From positions 1-64,000 of the forward strand of contig NZ_NRRR01000003.1 of assembly GCF_016583765.1 (NCBI RefSeq): a stretch of 64,000 nucleotides of DNA, given 5' to 3'. Source of the stretch: Chromatium weissei (GTDB taxonomy: Bacteria; Pseudomonadota; Gammaproteobacteria; Chromatiales; Chromatiaceae). Below, in pieces: positions 36,724-46,531 of the stretch (positions within the stretch are counted from its first letter, which is position 1; each line of letters opens with the position of its first letter). A model generated the notes under the pieces. It worked only from the letters and a program-made list of their open reading frames with translations, ran no database searches and was not told where the DNA came from. A program made the position numbers and the translations under genes.

Positions 36724-36739
36724 GGCAGAAATTATGCCA
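36724..36739 (-). promoter_or_regulatory. Sigma-54-like site upstream of the HesB-like gene
   Basis: The minus strand reads TGGCATAATTTCTGCC, with GG and GC at the exact 12-base spacing of -24/-12 promoters but with one weak position before GC. It lies 35 bases upstream of the start codon at 36689. It also forms a GGCA/TGCC inverted repeat, so it could be a chance match or an operator. Confidence 0.35.
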
Positions 36740-36884
36740 CGCTTTTCGCATTGATCGCGGTGAATACCAGTGGTGACGCGAGGTGATTTTAGTAAATAAG
36801 ATTTTTTTGAATAAAAATAGATAGCAATCTATTCACGTGCGACGTGCTGCTATTTTAATGCGATGAGCGGAATTTGAAGTCAAT

Positions 36885-36911
36885 AAAAAACACGCTGCAG
36901 CGTGTTTTTTT
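36885..36911 (-). terminator. Intrinsic terminator after flgKL
   Basis: A symmetrical hairpin: an 11-base stem AAAAAACACGC / GCGTGTTTTTT with loop TGCA, located 32 bases after the flgL stop. T-tracts occur on both strands, so it can act in both directions. On the minus strand it ends the flgKL transcript. Confidence 0.92.
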
Positions 36912-36942
36912 ATAATGCAATGTTTAAGAATTAGCGACGCAT

Positions 36943-38238
36943 TTATAACAAATCAAACAGTGACATCTTGCTGGTTTGAACATAGGTTTGTTGCGCGGCT
37001 TCAAGCACGACTTCTTGTAATTTGAAGCGACTAATCGCCTCCGCATAATCCAAATCACGCACATCAGAAAGCGTCGTTGAAAGATCAAGTACACGTTCAT
37101 CATTCAAGCCAGTTTGCATTTCTAATGTTGAAACCCGCAAACCAATGGTTGTACGCACTTCATCAAGTCGACCTAAACCAGAATCGATATTACGAATTGC
37201 AATACTGGTCGCTCGAGAAAGGTCTTCACTGCTGAGTGTACCCGTCACTGAATTCTCAAATGCAGTCGCAATATCATCGAGCGTTTGAAAAATACTAACC
37301 TGTGACACCGGACGAGAAATCAATTCATCACCATTCGCAGGTTCACCAGTAAATGTTATTGTCCGTCCTACTAATTCAATTGACTGAGTTGATGGCGTTG
37401 GCAGCACAAATACACCAGCCGCATCAGTAGTACCGTAATGACCACTAATCAATTCCCCATTAGAATCGCGTACTGCATTACCATCTAAATCTAAAACTTC
37501 GTATTCAACAGCACCCGGATTCGCTGCTGGATAACTAAAGCGAATTCGCAATGTTTGATCAGAACTATTCAATGCGTCATCTAAGTTATTAACACCGGTT
37601 GAACTAACACTCAGAGTACCAGTATTGGTTGCTTTAGGTACGGCTTCATTCAACAATCCACTGCGTTCTGGAACTTCCATGAATACCGCTGCTCCGGTAT
37701 CACCAATTGCAACATTTTGAGCATTTGTGATTGAAACTTCACGCACTGAACCCGCGCCCACTGCACCAACATAGGATACCTTTCCATCGCTACCAACAAC
37801 AAAAGGCTCGGTATGCGGACGCGTTCCTGCAAATAGATATTCATCATTTGAATCTTTTAGATTGGCAATACCAATAATGTCTTCACGTAATTTACGAATT
37901 TCACTCACAATAATAGTACGATTTTGTTTGGTATAGGTATCATTATTGCCCGCTACAACCAATTCTCGTACGCGTTGCAGCGCATTTTGAGTCGCCATAA
38001 TCTGCGCTTCTTCCTGCATTAAACGCGGTTTAGCTAAATCATTATTGCGCTGGTACTGCTCGGTTTTTTTAATTGCTGCATCAAGCTGAACGGATTGCGC
38101 TGAACCATTTGGATCATCTGAAGGCGTTAAAAAGCGCCGACCAGTCGACATTTCTAAACTGGTTTTATTGAAATTGGATTGTGCGCGCTGCATTGCGGAC
38201 AAACCGCTTTGATACATTTGAGGTGTTGAAATGCGCAT
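36943..38238 (-). CDS. flgL: Hook-filament junction protein FlgL
   Basis: FlgL is the second junction protein between hook and filament, exported with FlgN. The 431 residues begin with the flagellin-like N-terminal helix region (MRISTPQMYQSGLSAMQRAQ, EMSTGRRFLTPSDDPNGSAQ) and end with the matching C-terminal coiled segment (DLDYAEAISRFKLQEVVLEA). The variable middle domain (about 140-320) makes it longer than the ~317 residues of enterobacteria. It follows flgK by 12 bases. Confidence 0.95.
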   Translation of the reverse strand: MRISTPQMYQSGLSAMQRAQSNFNKTSLEMSTGRRFLTPSDDPNGSAQSVQLDAAIKKTEQYQRNNDLAKPRLMQEEAQIMATQNALQRVRELVVAGNNDTYTKQNRTIIVSEIRKLREDIIGIANLKDSNDEYLFAGTRPHTEPFVVGSDGKVSYVGAVGAGSVREVSITNAQNVAIGDTGAAVFMEVPERSGLLNEAVPKATNTGTLSVSSTGVNNLDDALNSSDQTLRIRFSYPAANPGAVEYEVLDLDGNAVRDSNGELISGHYGTTDAAGVFVLPTPSTQSIELVGRTITFTGEPANGDELISRPVSQVSIFQTLDDIATAFENSVTGTLSSEDLSRATSIAIRNIDSGLGRLDEVRTTIGLRVSTLEMQTGLNDERVLDLSTTLSDVRDLDYAEAISRFKLQEVVLEAAQQTYVQTSKMSLFDLL

Positions 38239-38250
38239 CGTCGTATTCCA

Positions 38251-40371
38251 TTATTGAACTGCACTGAGCAGCGTATCAAATAAAACTCCGGTGACTGCGA
38301 TGACCTGTGCTGCGGCCTGATAAGCCTGTTGAAACTTCAAGATATTAGCGGCTTCTTCATCAAGATTAACACCAGATATTGCTTCACGTTCGGATTGCGC
38401 ATCTTCCAATACAGTGGTGCTGGCGCTGTATTCAATTTGTGCATGACGCGTTTTGGAACCAACTTCAGTTAACAAACTATTATAACTGCCTGTAAATGTT
38501 TCTCTTCCCTGTATTAAAAAATTCTCTTGCAGTTTCGTCATCGCTAACAAGTTGCGATTATCACCATTGCGATCTTTACTCAAATCAACTGAAAAAGTAT
38601 CGTATTGATTGGGTTTACCTTGAATATCCAATTCCCAACCGTCGCCAACAACTGTTGTCAGCATTGGCTCTTCAGTTTCTATTGAAGTTTCTGCAATGTT
38701 TACATTAAAAACTGTACCGGTATTTGGTGTGCCACGAATTCGCAATTCCCAACCTGCCGTGGTGATTGTTGTGACTCCTGAAGGATTAAGTGCAAAACGT
38801 TCGCCATCAACATTAAATTGCTTTTGCGTCGCATCATATGTAATTGTTGTTCCATTATTCACTTGTTTTGGATCAAGAATTCTAAAACTATCGACACTTG
38901 CAGAACCAATTTCTGCTCCATCACTTAAGCTGATTAATTTGAATGCGTCAGCGGTGTCATTAACCACAATTGCGGCAGGGCGATAGGTTGTCGGTGTTGC
39001 AGTTGTCATGCGTAAATCAATCGGATTTGCAGTGCCAGTATTCAATTCGCCTTCGAGTGCACCAGATGCCGCTGCAATTTTAGCTGGATCAGTGATGATC
39101 ACTGGTAAATGACTGGCAGCCAATCGCGTTGGTTGAATTAACCAAGTATCGCCTTGATCGGCATCACTAATCGTACTGGTATCAATTCGTAATCCGTCGC
39201 CAATCAATACATTACTATCGACCGGATCAACCGTTAAGGTGATAGAGGTATTGTCCGGCTGGCGCGTGAGTTGAAAGGAATCATTTTCATAGCGTAATCG
39301 ATAATCGCTGGTGCTTACGGCAGTGACATCGCCAATAGTTACATTCGGTACTGCCATTTGCGTATTATCTGGTTTAGGATAAACATTGATTTCAGGTATT
39401 TGAAAAATATCACCGCCAATATCACCGTTTAAGTCTAATCCTAATCCGTTTTGTTCATTAAATTTAGTTGCTAGATTTAAACCAATTAAACCTAATGTAT
39501 TTTGTGCGGTGTCAAGAATGCCGCGAGTTTCTAATAAGCCACCAATTTTTCCGCCAGTAATGACGCGAGTAATACTGACATCTTCGCCACTATTACGCAC
39601 ACCAATATCCAGATTTTGTGGATCACCAGAAAAATGCCCGGTCAATAGTTGTTTGGCATTACTACCCATCACCAATGCTTGACCATTACCGACAAAGACG
39701 TTAATTGCGCCATCGTCTTGTGTGGTTAGGCTAATATCCACTTTTTGCGCCATCTTGCTCAATAACAATTCACGTTGATCCAGCAAATCATTTGGCGGCG
39801 ATTGTGTGACTGATTTTTCAGTGATTTGACCATTGAGTTTTGCCACTGTTTGTGCGAATTGATTTAATTCATCAACAGCTCCTGCAATTTGACCATTTAA
39901 TAGTTTGCGCTGTTCTTCAAGTTGATTATTAACTGCACCAAATCTTCCGGTGAGTGTTTGAGCCGAATTTAAAAATGTGATGCGTGTGGGAATTGAGGTT
40001 GGATCATTTGCGACATCCTGAGCTGCTGCCGCAAATTCATTCAAAATCGGAGTTAAACCCGTAGTTTCATCAGAGAGTAAATTATCCATGTTCTCCGCGT
40101 AAGCGACGCGAATTTCAGTGTTCGCATTAACAGTGAGCGCATTGCGAAATTGTGCATTGATTAAATCGTCTTTAATTCGCTGTACGCTAATTAACCGTGA
40201 ACCCTGACCAAGATAATAATTGCTGCCACTACGTTCAGCATTTTGCGGTACGATTTCAACTCGCTGGCGGCTATAGCCTTCGGTTGCAGAATTGGAAATG
40301 TTATGGCTTGTCGTCGCAAGGGCGCTTCTGAAAGCCATGACACCTGAAACGCCTGTGCTTAATATGCTCAT
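38251..40371 (-). CDS. flgK: Hook-filament junction protein FlgK
   Basis: FlgK joins hook and filament. ATG 40371 (MSILSTGVSGVMAFRSALAT) has AGG about 9 bases upstream and matches the family; the frame is open to 40413. About 706 residues, with the rod-type N terminus containing TSHNISNSATEGYSRQRVEI and C-terminal SGVNLDEEAANILKFQQAYQ. A large variable middle region (about 300-600) accounts for the length, as in pseudomonads. The gene is AT-rich: 17 G+C in 60 bases at 39421-39480. Confidence 0.95.
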   Translation of the reverse strand: MSILSTGVSGVMAFRSALATTSHNISNSATEGYSRQRVEIVPQNAERSGSNYYLGQGSRLISVQRIKDDLINAQFRNALTVNANTEIRVAYAENMDNLLSDETTGLTPILNEFAAAAQDVANDPTSIPTRITFLNSAQTLTGRFGAVNNQLEEQRKLLNGQIAGAVDELNQFAQTVAKLNGQITEKSVTQSPPNDLLDQRELLLSKMAQKVDISLTTQDDGAINVFVGNGQALVMGSNAKQLLTGHFSGDPQNLDIGVRNSGEDVSITRVITGGKIGGLLETRGILDTAQNTLGLIGLNLATKFNEQNGLGLDLNGDIGGDIFQIPEINVYPKPDNTQMAVPNVTIGDVTAVSTSDYRLRYENDSFQLTRQPDNTSITLTVDPVDSNVLIGDGLRIDTSTISDADQGDTWLIQPTRLAASHLPVIITDPAKIAAASGALEGELNTGTANPIDLRMTTATPTTYRPAAIVVNDTADAFKLISLSDGAEIGSASVDSFRILDPKQVNNGTTITYDATQKQFNVDGERFALNPSGVTTITTAGWELRIRGTPNTGTVFNVNIAETSIETEEPMLTTVVGDGWELDIQGKPNQYDTFSVDLSKDRNGDNRNLLAMTKLQENFLIQGRETFTGSYNSLLTEVGSKTRHAQIEYSASTTVLEDAQSEREAISGVNLDEEAANILKFQQAYQAAAQVIAVTGVLFDTLLSAVQ

Positions 40372-40562
40372 TGCTGTAACCTGAATTGATCGACGATTAA
40401 CGGTATTCAACACCGTATTAGCGAGCGCGTCTCGCAGCGTCGCATCCTTCCTCTATTCGGCGGTGATGCAGTTAAAAACACAAGCTATCGATTTATTTGT
40501 CAGTGACCGAAATTAAATACGGTGCTCACTGCCAAATTTTTTAACTGCGTCACAGCTATTCC
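40372..40562 (-). promoter_or_regulatory. flgJ-flgK intergenic region with long inverted repeat
   Basis: 191 bases between flgJ and flgK. GTGATGCAGTTAAAAA at 40463-40478 is matched by the inverted copy TTTTTAACTGCGTCAC at 40538-40553 (16-base arms, one mismatch). Inside lies a second, imperfect pair (CAGTGACCG at 40501-40509 and CGGTGCTCACTG at 40520-40531). On the minus strand GCCGAATA (40461-40454) resembles the sigma-28 -10 box GCCGATAA, but no good -35 box lies at the right distance. flgKL probably has its own promoter here. Confidence 0.45.
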
Positions 40563-41627
40563 TTAACTCTTATCGACCTCGGCAGTTGAAACTTGAGTTT
40601 CTGCGCTGGCGCTTAATTCGGCAAAACGGTCACGAATTCCCAACACTTTTGCGGCATAACGCGGATCGGTCGCGTAACCCGCTTTTTGTAAACCACGAAT
40701 AAAATCCTCTCCATTCGTGCTCGCCAGTGCATTGCCATAACGCGGATTGCGCCGCAAAAAAGCCACATAATCAACGAAAGCATGAGCCGGATTTTCATAA
40801 GCGCGAAATTTTGCTTGTTCACGTTGCGCCACGCCGTTGCGATATTCCAAGGTGCCCACTGCGACTTTATCGCCTTCCCAACTGCGATCCGCTTTGATTC
40901 CAAACAGATTAAAGGTGCTGCTGCCATCTGCACGACGCGGAATGTGTTTACCCCAGCCGGTTTCTAATGCGCTCTGCGCCAGCAATACGTCGGTATCCAT
41001 ACCCAGCGTTTGCGCGGCCTGTTGTGCATAGGGTTTGAGATAGGCGATGAATTCTGCTGGAGAACGCGGCGGCCATTGCGCTGACGAACTCGTTGGCAAT
41101 GCGGCAATTGCAGTGCGATTGGAAGTGCGTTTGAACAGCGAGGATTGCGTTGCAGCGGGTGCGGCGTTTGGAGATGTTGCTGTGTCAACTTTTTGACGAC
41201 GTTGCGAAATCAGCCAAGGATTGCGCTTGGGCAACCGTAATGTTGTCGGATCGCGGCTGGCAACAGCGCCGCTGGTATTGGCAAGGCTGGGTGCGAGCTG
41301 GCGCATCAGCACTTTGCGTAAACCCAAACCTTCACCTTGACTCAGTACGCTGGCAGTCTGTTGATCGTAAAGGTCTTGATACAGTTTGGTTTGTTCAGAA
41401 TCGAAGATGCCGCCGCTGAAGGATGACGAGCGCATCTGTTTGATCATTTGCCCGGTGAGCAGCGATTCAAAGGCGCGGGCGGTGGATTCCAGCGCGGCGG
41501 AGTCGTTGGTGCGCGCCGCTTTTTTTAGTGAACCGAGAGTTGCCGGATCGCTGACCAATCCGCTCGGCGCTGTTCCGCCTGAGGTGGAACGATTTCCAAA
41601 CGCTGCGGCGACGGCGGTGGGCAGCAT
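40563..41627 (-). CDS. flgJ: Rod cap and peptidoglycan hydrolase FlgJ
   Basis: FlgJ caps the growing rod and cuts peptidoglycan to let it through. The 354 residues have the N-terminal rod-binding domain (about 40-125: ARAFESLLTGQMIKQMRSSS, LYQDLYDQQ), a Thr/Ala/Arg/Pro-rich linker, and the C-terminal glucosaminidase domain (about 195-340) with catalytic Glu in LLAQSALETGWGKH, FNLFGIKA and FRAYENPAHAFVDYV. The two-domain form is the standard gammaproteobacterial type. It lies 6 bases after flgI. Confidence 0.95.
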   Translation of the reverse strand: MLPTAVAAAFGNRSTSGGTAPSGLVSDPATLGSLKKAARTNDSAALESTARAFESLLTGQMIKQMRSSSFSGGIFDSEQTKLYQDLYDQQTASVLSQGEGLGLRKVLMRQLAPSLANTSGAVASRDPTTLRLPKRNPWLISQRRQKVDTATSPNAAPAATQSSLFKRTSNRTAIAALPTSSSAQWPPRSPAEFIAYLKPYAQQAAQTLGMDTDVLLAQSALETGWGKHIPRRADGSSTFNLFGIKADRSWEGDKVAVGTLEYRNGVAQREQAKFRAYENPAHAFVDYVAFLRRNPRYGNALASTNGEDFIRGLQKAGYATDPRYAAKVLGIRDRFAELSASAETQVSTAEVDKS

Positions 41628-41633
41628 GACGAT

Positions 41634-42812
41634 TTAGATCACGATGAGTTCAGCGCGAAGCGCGCCAGCTTCGCGTAACGCTTCGAGAATGGCGACCAGA
41701 TCGCCGGGCGCTGCGCCAACATCATTGATTGCCTTCACGATGTCGCCCAAAGCCGTGCCGGGCGCAAAGAGAAACATACGATTCTTCTCCTGTTTTGCGC
41801 CAACATCACTCTGTGTTGCCGTTGCCGTTTGACCACGCGACATGGCATTGGGCTGCGAGACCAACGGCGTTTCATTGATGGTGACGGTGAGATTGCCGTG
41901 TGTAATTGCGGCTGGCGTGACTCTGACACCGGAGCCAATCACCAGCGTTCCAGTGCGGGAATTGATCACAACTCGCGCTGCCGGAACGCCAGTGGCGACA
42001 TTGAGATTTTCCAACATCGACACGAATGACACCCGTTGACCGCGATCGACCGGAGCGCGCACGGAAACGGATGAACCGTCGAGTGCCTCGGCCACGCCAC
42101 TGCCGAAACTGCGATTGATGACTTCGGCCATTTGGTTTGCGGTCGTGAAATCGGGGCGATGCAGATTGAGCGTGATCGCATTGCCATCGCCAAAACTGTT
42201 CGGCACTTCACGCTCCACCGTCGCGCCGTTGGGAATGCGTCCCACGCTCGGCACGTTGACAGTAATGCTGCTGCCGTCCTTGCCTTCAGCGCCAAAACCG
42301 CCAACGGTGAGATTGCCCTGTGCCATCGCGTACACCTCGCCGTCAAGCCCTTTCAGCGGAGTCATCAGCAGCGTTCCACCGCGCAAACTTTTGGCATTGC
42401 CGAGTGAAGACACGGTGATGTCCATGCGCTGCCCGGGTTTGGCGAACGGCGGCAAATCGGCAGTAATCATCACCGCGGCGACGTTTTTGAGCTGAGGATT
42501 GACGTTGGGGGGAATGGTGACACCGAGTTGACCGAGCATGTTTTTCAAACTTTGCACGGTAAATGGAGCCTGCGTGGTTTGATCGCCCGTGCCGGTGAGA
42601 CCGACCACTAAACCGTAACCAATCAATTGGTTATCGCGGACACCGGCGATGCTGGCGAGGTCTTTAATGCGTTCCTGCACCTCGCCGTTGACACTGCGCA
42701 ATCCCGTTTCATTGGAATCAATCAGCGAATTGCCCGCGAGCAGATTGGTCGCAAAAAGACAGATTCCGGTCAATAACACTGTTCGACTGACCACTGCAAT
42801 TTCGCTGCGCAT
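41634..42812 (-). CDS. flgI: Flagellar P-ring protein FlgI
   Basis: FlgI forms the periplasmic P ring. The start at 42812 ([16 protein letters not shown]) has AGGA 5 bases upstream and begins after the flgH stop; about 392 residues. A signal peptide ends near LLAG. Family blocks are [49 protein letters not shown] and [21 protein letters not shown]+C-rich relative to flgK/flgL (36 of 60 at 42061-42120). Confidence 0.96.
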   Translation of the reverse strand: MRSEIAVVSRTVLLTGICLFATNLLAGNSLIDSNETGLRSVNGEVQERIKDLASIAGVRDNQLIGYGLVVGLTGTGDQTTQAPFTVQSLKNMLGQLGVTIPPNVNPQLKNVAAVMITADLPPFAKPGQRMDITVSSLGNAKSLRGGTLLMTPLKGLDGEVYAMAQGNLTVGGFGAEGKDGSSITVNVPSVGRIPNGATVEREVPNSFGDGNAITLNLHRPDFTTANQMAEVINRSFGSGVAEALDGSSVSVRAPVDRGQRVSFVSMLENLNVATGVPAARVVINSRTGTLVIGSGVRVTPAAITHGNLTVTINETPLVSQPNAMSRGQTATATQSDVGAKQEKNRMFLFAPGTALGDIVKAINDVGAAPGDLVAILEALREAGALRAELIVI

Positions 42813-42841
42813 GGCATTCCTCGTTGATTGATTAGCGTGAT

Positions 42842-43531
42842 TTAGATCGGCCAAAACGGATGATTGAAAAATCGTGACAGCCACCCTTGCACATTGCTGT
42901 CTTGAACCGCGCCAGTACCACCGTAATACAGCTCGGCGTTGGCAACTTGCGTTGATTGCACGGTGTTGGTGGCGCTGATGTCCACTGGACGAATGATGCC
43001 GCGCAGCCGCACAAATTCATTGCCTTGATTGATTCCGAGCCACTTTTCGCCCTGCACCACTAAATTGCCATTCGGCAGCACTTCGGCGACCGTCACCGTA
43101 ATTTCACCGCTCAACTGATTGCTTTGACTGGAATCGCCGGAGCCATCAAAGGTGCGATCACCACTTCCCGCCGCGCCCAGCAGCGGCAACGCGCCCGGAA
43201 TCACGTTGCGCCCCAAAATGGTGGGGCTGCTCACATCCATCGACATATCGGATGTTTTTGCGGTGGACGTGGCTGTCGATTTTTTGGCGTTAGTTTTTTC
43301 TGCCAGTTGCACTTGCACCAAATCGCCGACGCGCCGTGCTTTGTAATCTTCAAATAAACCCTGACTGTGCGCTGCTTGAAAAATCGCGCCGCGATTGGCG
43401 GTGGCGGCCAGCGGCGGTTGCGGCGGAGTCGGGCGGTAATTTGGCGAATCGCCCGGCTGTGGCGGTGTGAAACTGCTGCACGCGGTGAGTTCCAGCATGA
43501 CCAGTAACAAAATGGGCGTTTGCGGGCGCAT
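42842..43531 (-). CDS. flgH: Flagellar L-ring lipoprotein FlgH
   Basis: FlgH forms the outer-membrane L ring. The 229 residues begin with a lipoprotein signal (lipobox LTAC, Cys18) and a Pro-rich region, then [58 protein letters not shown] and the C-terminal [14 protein letters not shown]. Length is typical. It follows flgG by 18 bases. Confidence 0.96.
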   Translation of the reverse strand: MRPQTPILLLVMLELTACSSFTPPQPGDSPNYRPTPPQPPLAATANRGAIFQAAHSQGLFEDYKARRVGDLVQVQLAEKTNAKKSTATSTAKTSDMSMDVSSPTILGRNVIPGALPLLGAAGSGDRTFDGSGDSSQSNQLSGEITVTVAEVLPNGNLVVQGEKWLGINQGNEFVRLRGIIRPVDISATNTVQSTQVANAELYYGGTGAVQDSNVQGWLSRFFNHPFWPI

Positions 43532-43549
43532 GGCTTTTTATTCAACAAC

Positions 43550-44341
43550 TTAACGCGCAAGATTGTTATTGACGAACTGCAACATCGCATCTGCTGCCGC
43601 GATGGCTTTGGAATTCACTTCATAAGCGCGCTGCGTTTCGATCATGTTCACCAGCTCCTCGGCCATATTGACGTTACTGGTTTCGAGTGCGCCTTGAACC
43701 ATCGTTCCCGCGCCGTTTTGTCCGGGATTAGAAGCCTGCGCCGTGCCCGAAGCAGCGGTTTCGACGTAAATGTTTTCACCCATCGCCTGCAAGCCAGCGG
43801 GATTAACAAAATCAGCGAGTTGAATTTGTCCCAGCGTTTGCGGCGCGGCCTGACCGGGAATCTGTGCCGATACCGTGCCATCTTTACCCACCGTGACCGA
43901 CAGCGCATTCGCCGGTACAGTCAAACCCGGCTGTAACGCATAGCCGTTCGACATTACGATTTCGCCATCAACATTGAGTTGAAAAGTGCCATCGCGGGTA
44001 TAACCCAATTCGCCGCTGGGCAGCAGCACTTGAAAAAATCCCCGTCCTTCAATTGTGAAATCAAGTGCATTTTCGGTCTGCACCATTCCACCTTGCGTAA
44101 ATAACTTTTCAGTGGCAACCGTGCGCGCACCCATACCAATGGTTAATCCAGATGGCAATTGCACTGCTTGCGTTGCCTGCGCTCCGGGTTGACGAATGGT
44201 TTGATAAATCAAATCTTCAAATACCGCGCGACCTTTTTTGAAGCCATTGGTATTCACGTTAGCAAGGTTATTTGCGACCACTGCCATACGCGTTTGCTGC
44301 GCATCGAGGCCGGTTTTAGCAATCCACAGTGATTGATTCAT
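43550..44341 (-). CDS. flgG: Distal rod protein FlgG
   Basis: FlgG builds the distal rod. The 263 residues have the rod N-terminal motif ([32 protein letters not shown]), the FlgG-type insertion [14 protein letters not shown], a central D1 domain ([20 protein letters not shown]) and the C-terminal coiled region [20 protein letters not shown]. Very close to family length (260-262). Confidence 0.97.
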   Translation of the reverse strand: MNQSLWIAKTGLDAQQTRMAVVANNLANVNTNGFKKGRAVFEDLIYQTIRQPGAQATQAVQLPSGLTIGMGARTVATEKLFTQGGMVQTENALDFTIEGRGFFQVLLPSGELGYTRDGTFQLNVDGEIVMSNGYALQPGLTVPANALSVTVGKDGTVSAQIPGQAAPQTLGQIQLADFVNPAGLQAMGENIYVETAASGTAQASNPGQNGAGTMVQGALETSNVNMAEELVNMIETQRAYEVNSKAIAAADAMLQFVNNNLAR

Positions 44342-44357
44342 TGTTTAATTCCTCGCA

Positions 44358-45098
44358 CTAACCAATACCCAGCAAACGATTATGCGTTTGTTCCACGTTA
44401 TTGGCGCTTTCCATCATTTTAATTTGCATCTCGAAATGCCGAGACAACTCAATCATCTGCGTTAATGCCGCCACCGTATTGACATTACTGGTTTCCAACA
44501 TTCCCGTCACCACCCGCACATTGGCATCAGCGGGTTGCGCCTGTCCATTCCCTGCACGAATTAAACCATCTTCACCGCGCACCAGCGTTTTTACATCGGG
44601 ATTCACCAAACGAATACGTTCAATTGTCGTCAACGTATTCGCACCCGAACCACCTGGACGAATGGTAATCGTACCATCAGCACCAATAAGTACATTTTCA
44701 TTCGGTGGCACAGTAATTGGGCCACCTTCACCGAGCACTGATAAACCGCGCTCGGTGCGCAATACACCTAATGCATCAACATGTAAATTGCCGGAACGCG
44801 TATATGCTTCACCGCCATCCGGCGCTTGAACAGCAATAAAACCCTCACCTTGAATCGCAATATCTAAATCGCGTCCAGTGCTTTGAAGTGCACCATGAGA
44901 GAAATCAATTGCCTCATTTCTCACCTGAACATAATCACGCGAATCATAAACTGGACCACGCACTGGAACAGTATACGCATCGCCTAATGCTTGACGAAAA
45001 CCATGCGTATTTGCATTCGCCAAATTATGATTATTAATTGCCTGTGCATAAAGATTCTCTTTCGCACCAGACATTGCGAGATATAGAAAACGATCCAT
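44358..45098 (-). CDS. flgF: Proximal rod protein FlgF
   Basis: FlgF is part of the proximal rod. The 246 residues start MDRFLYLAMSGAKENLYAQA with NHNLANANTHGFRQAL, hold GEGFIAVQAPDGGEAYTRSG in the centre and end with ETSNVNTVAALTQMIELSRH and NNVEQTHNRLLGIG. It lacks the FlgG insertion and lies between flgE and flgG, as usual. Confidence 0.96.
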   Translation of the reverse strand: MDRFLYLAMSGAKENLYAQAINNHNLANANTHGFRQALGDAYTVPVRGPVYDSRDYVQVRNEAIDFSHGALQSTGRDLDIAIQGEGFIAVQAPDGGEAYTRSGNLHVDALGVLRTERGLSVLGEGGPITVPPNENVLIGADGTITIRPGGSGANTLTTIERIRLVNPDVKTLVRGEDGLIRAGNGQAQPADANVRVVTGMLETSNVNTVAALTQMIELSRHFEMQIKMMESANNVEQTHNRLLGIG

Positions 45099-45137
45099 GA
45101 TTTAGTTCTCCCGCAATTAATACTTAATCAAAAAATC

Positions 45138-46487
45138 TTATTGTAGATTAAGAATCGTCTGCACCATCTGGTCGGCAGTCGAAACCGTCTTCGCATTTGC
45201 CTGATAATTGCGCTGCGCGGTAATGAGATTCACCAATTCTTCAGCAACATCCACATTGGATGATTCGAGTGCTCCGGATTGAATTGAACCCAATTCACCA
45301 TTGCCGGGCGCATCATAAGAATGTTCACCAGACTCAGCGGTTTCAATCCAAGCGTTATTACCAACAACCTGCAATCCTTGCGGATTATTAAAATTAGCCA
45401 GCGCCACCTGTCCTAATGCTTTGGATTGACCGTTGGTATAGCGAGAAAAAACGACACCATTCACATCAACTTCTAAACCACTTAAACGCCCAACGGCATT
45501 ACCATTCTGACTTAATTCATTAACAGTGTATTGCGTACCAAACTGAGTCATGCTGCCAAAATCAACAGAGATCACGCCATCTGCTGAACCATCTGCAGTG
45601 GCAGTACCAATTTTCGCACCGTTTGCTGGATCGTATAACGCCAAATCTGGTAATGAAATATCAACTAATTCTGTCGGAGTGACCAACGCACCATTCGCAT
45701 CAAACGTCAATGTTGTTAATGGCGCGAGTGGCTCTGCGTCATCAATTTTATCACCTAAATCAGCATACACATTCCACGTTAATGCAGGATCGGCAGCTTT
45801 TTGAAAGAAATAAGTTAAATTGCGTGGCAGACCCAGCGTGTCATACACCGTTACTGAAGTGGAATAGTTATAGGTATCAGGATCATTTTGATCGAAACTA
45901 ATGGCTTCGCCAGTAATAGAAGTAATGGCTTCAGCATCTGAACGCAAATTGACACTGACAATCGTTTTGCCGGTTGAAGTTGGCTCCTGATTTTCTAACG
46001 GCAATTTCAGTGGCTGCAAATCACCGATATTAAATTCTGCTCCCGATTTTACTGGAATGAATGCGGTATCATTTGTTGAGTAGTTATCATTCGCCTTTAC
46101 TGCGTAAGTCTGCAATTTTTGACCTTGACTATTAACGACATAACCATCTTTATCCACCTGAAAAGCACCAGCGCGGGTATAGGAAATACTGTCGTTGTTA
46201 TCACCCTCTTTCAAAATAAAGAAGCCCTGACCACTGATTCCCATATCCATCACATTCTCAGTGTATTCTAATGACCCCTGAGTAAATTGCTGTGGTGTTG
46301 CAGCTAATTTTGCGCCAGAACCAACGGATGTTTTACTAATGCTGCCATAGGATTGAACAAACAAATTGGCAAATTCAGCACGAGATTCTTTAAATCCGAC
46401 TGTTCCAGAATTTGCAATGTTATTGCCTGTAACCTTGAGGTCTGATGACGCAGCATTTAAGCCCGTTAAGCCGATATTAAATGACAT
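45138..46487 (-). CDS. flgE: Flagellar hook protein FlgE
   Basis: FlgE polymerises into the hook. The 449 residues carry the rod/hook N terminus (SFNIGLTGLNAASSDLKVTG, NNIANSGTVGFKESRAEFAN), the central FlgE domains (about 160-360) and the C-terminal SGALESSNVDVAEELVNLI. Length is in the range of polar-flagellum FlgE. It follows flgD by 44 bases. Confidence 0.97.
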   Translation of the reverse strand: MSFNIGLTGLNAASSDLKVTGNNIANSGTVGFKESRAEFANLFVQSYGSISKTSVGSGAKLAATPQQFTQGSLEYTENVMDMGISGQGFFILKEGDNNDSISYTRAGAFQVDKDGYVVNSQGQKLQTYAVKANDNYSTNDTAFIPVKSGAEFNIGDLQPLKLPLENQEPTSTGKTIVSVNLRSDAEAITSITGEAISFDQNDPDTYNYSTSVTVYDTLGLPRNLTYFFQKAADPALTWNVYADLGDKIDDAEPLAPLTTLTFDANGALVTPTELVDISLPDLALYDPANGAKIGTATADGSADGVISVDFGSMTQFGTQYTVNELSQNGNAVGRLSGLEVDVNGVVFSRYTNGQSKALGQVALANFNNPQGLQVVGNNAWIETAESGEHSYDAPGNGELGSIQSGALESSNVDVAEELVNLITAQRNYQANAKTVSTADQMVQTILNLQ

Positions 46488-46531
46488 GTTTTATTCTCCT
46501 GTATGACACAAATAATCAGTGAATTGTCTGA

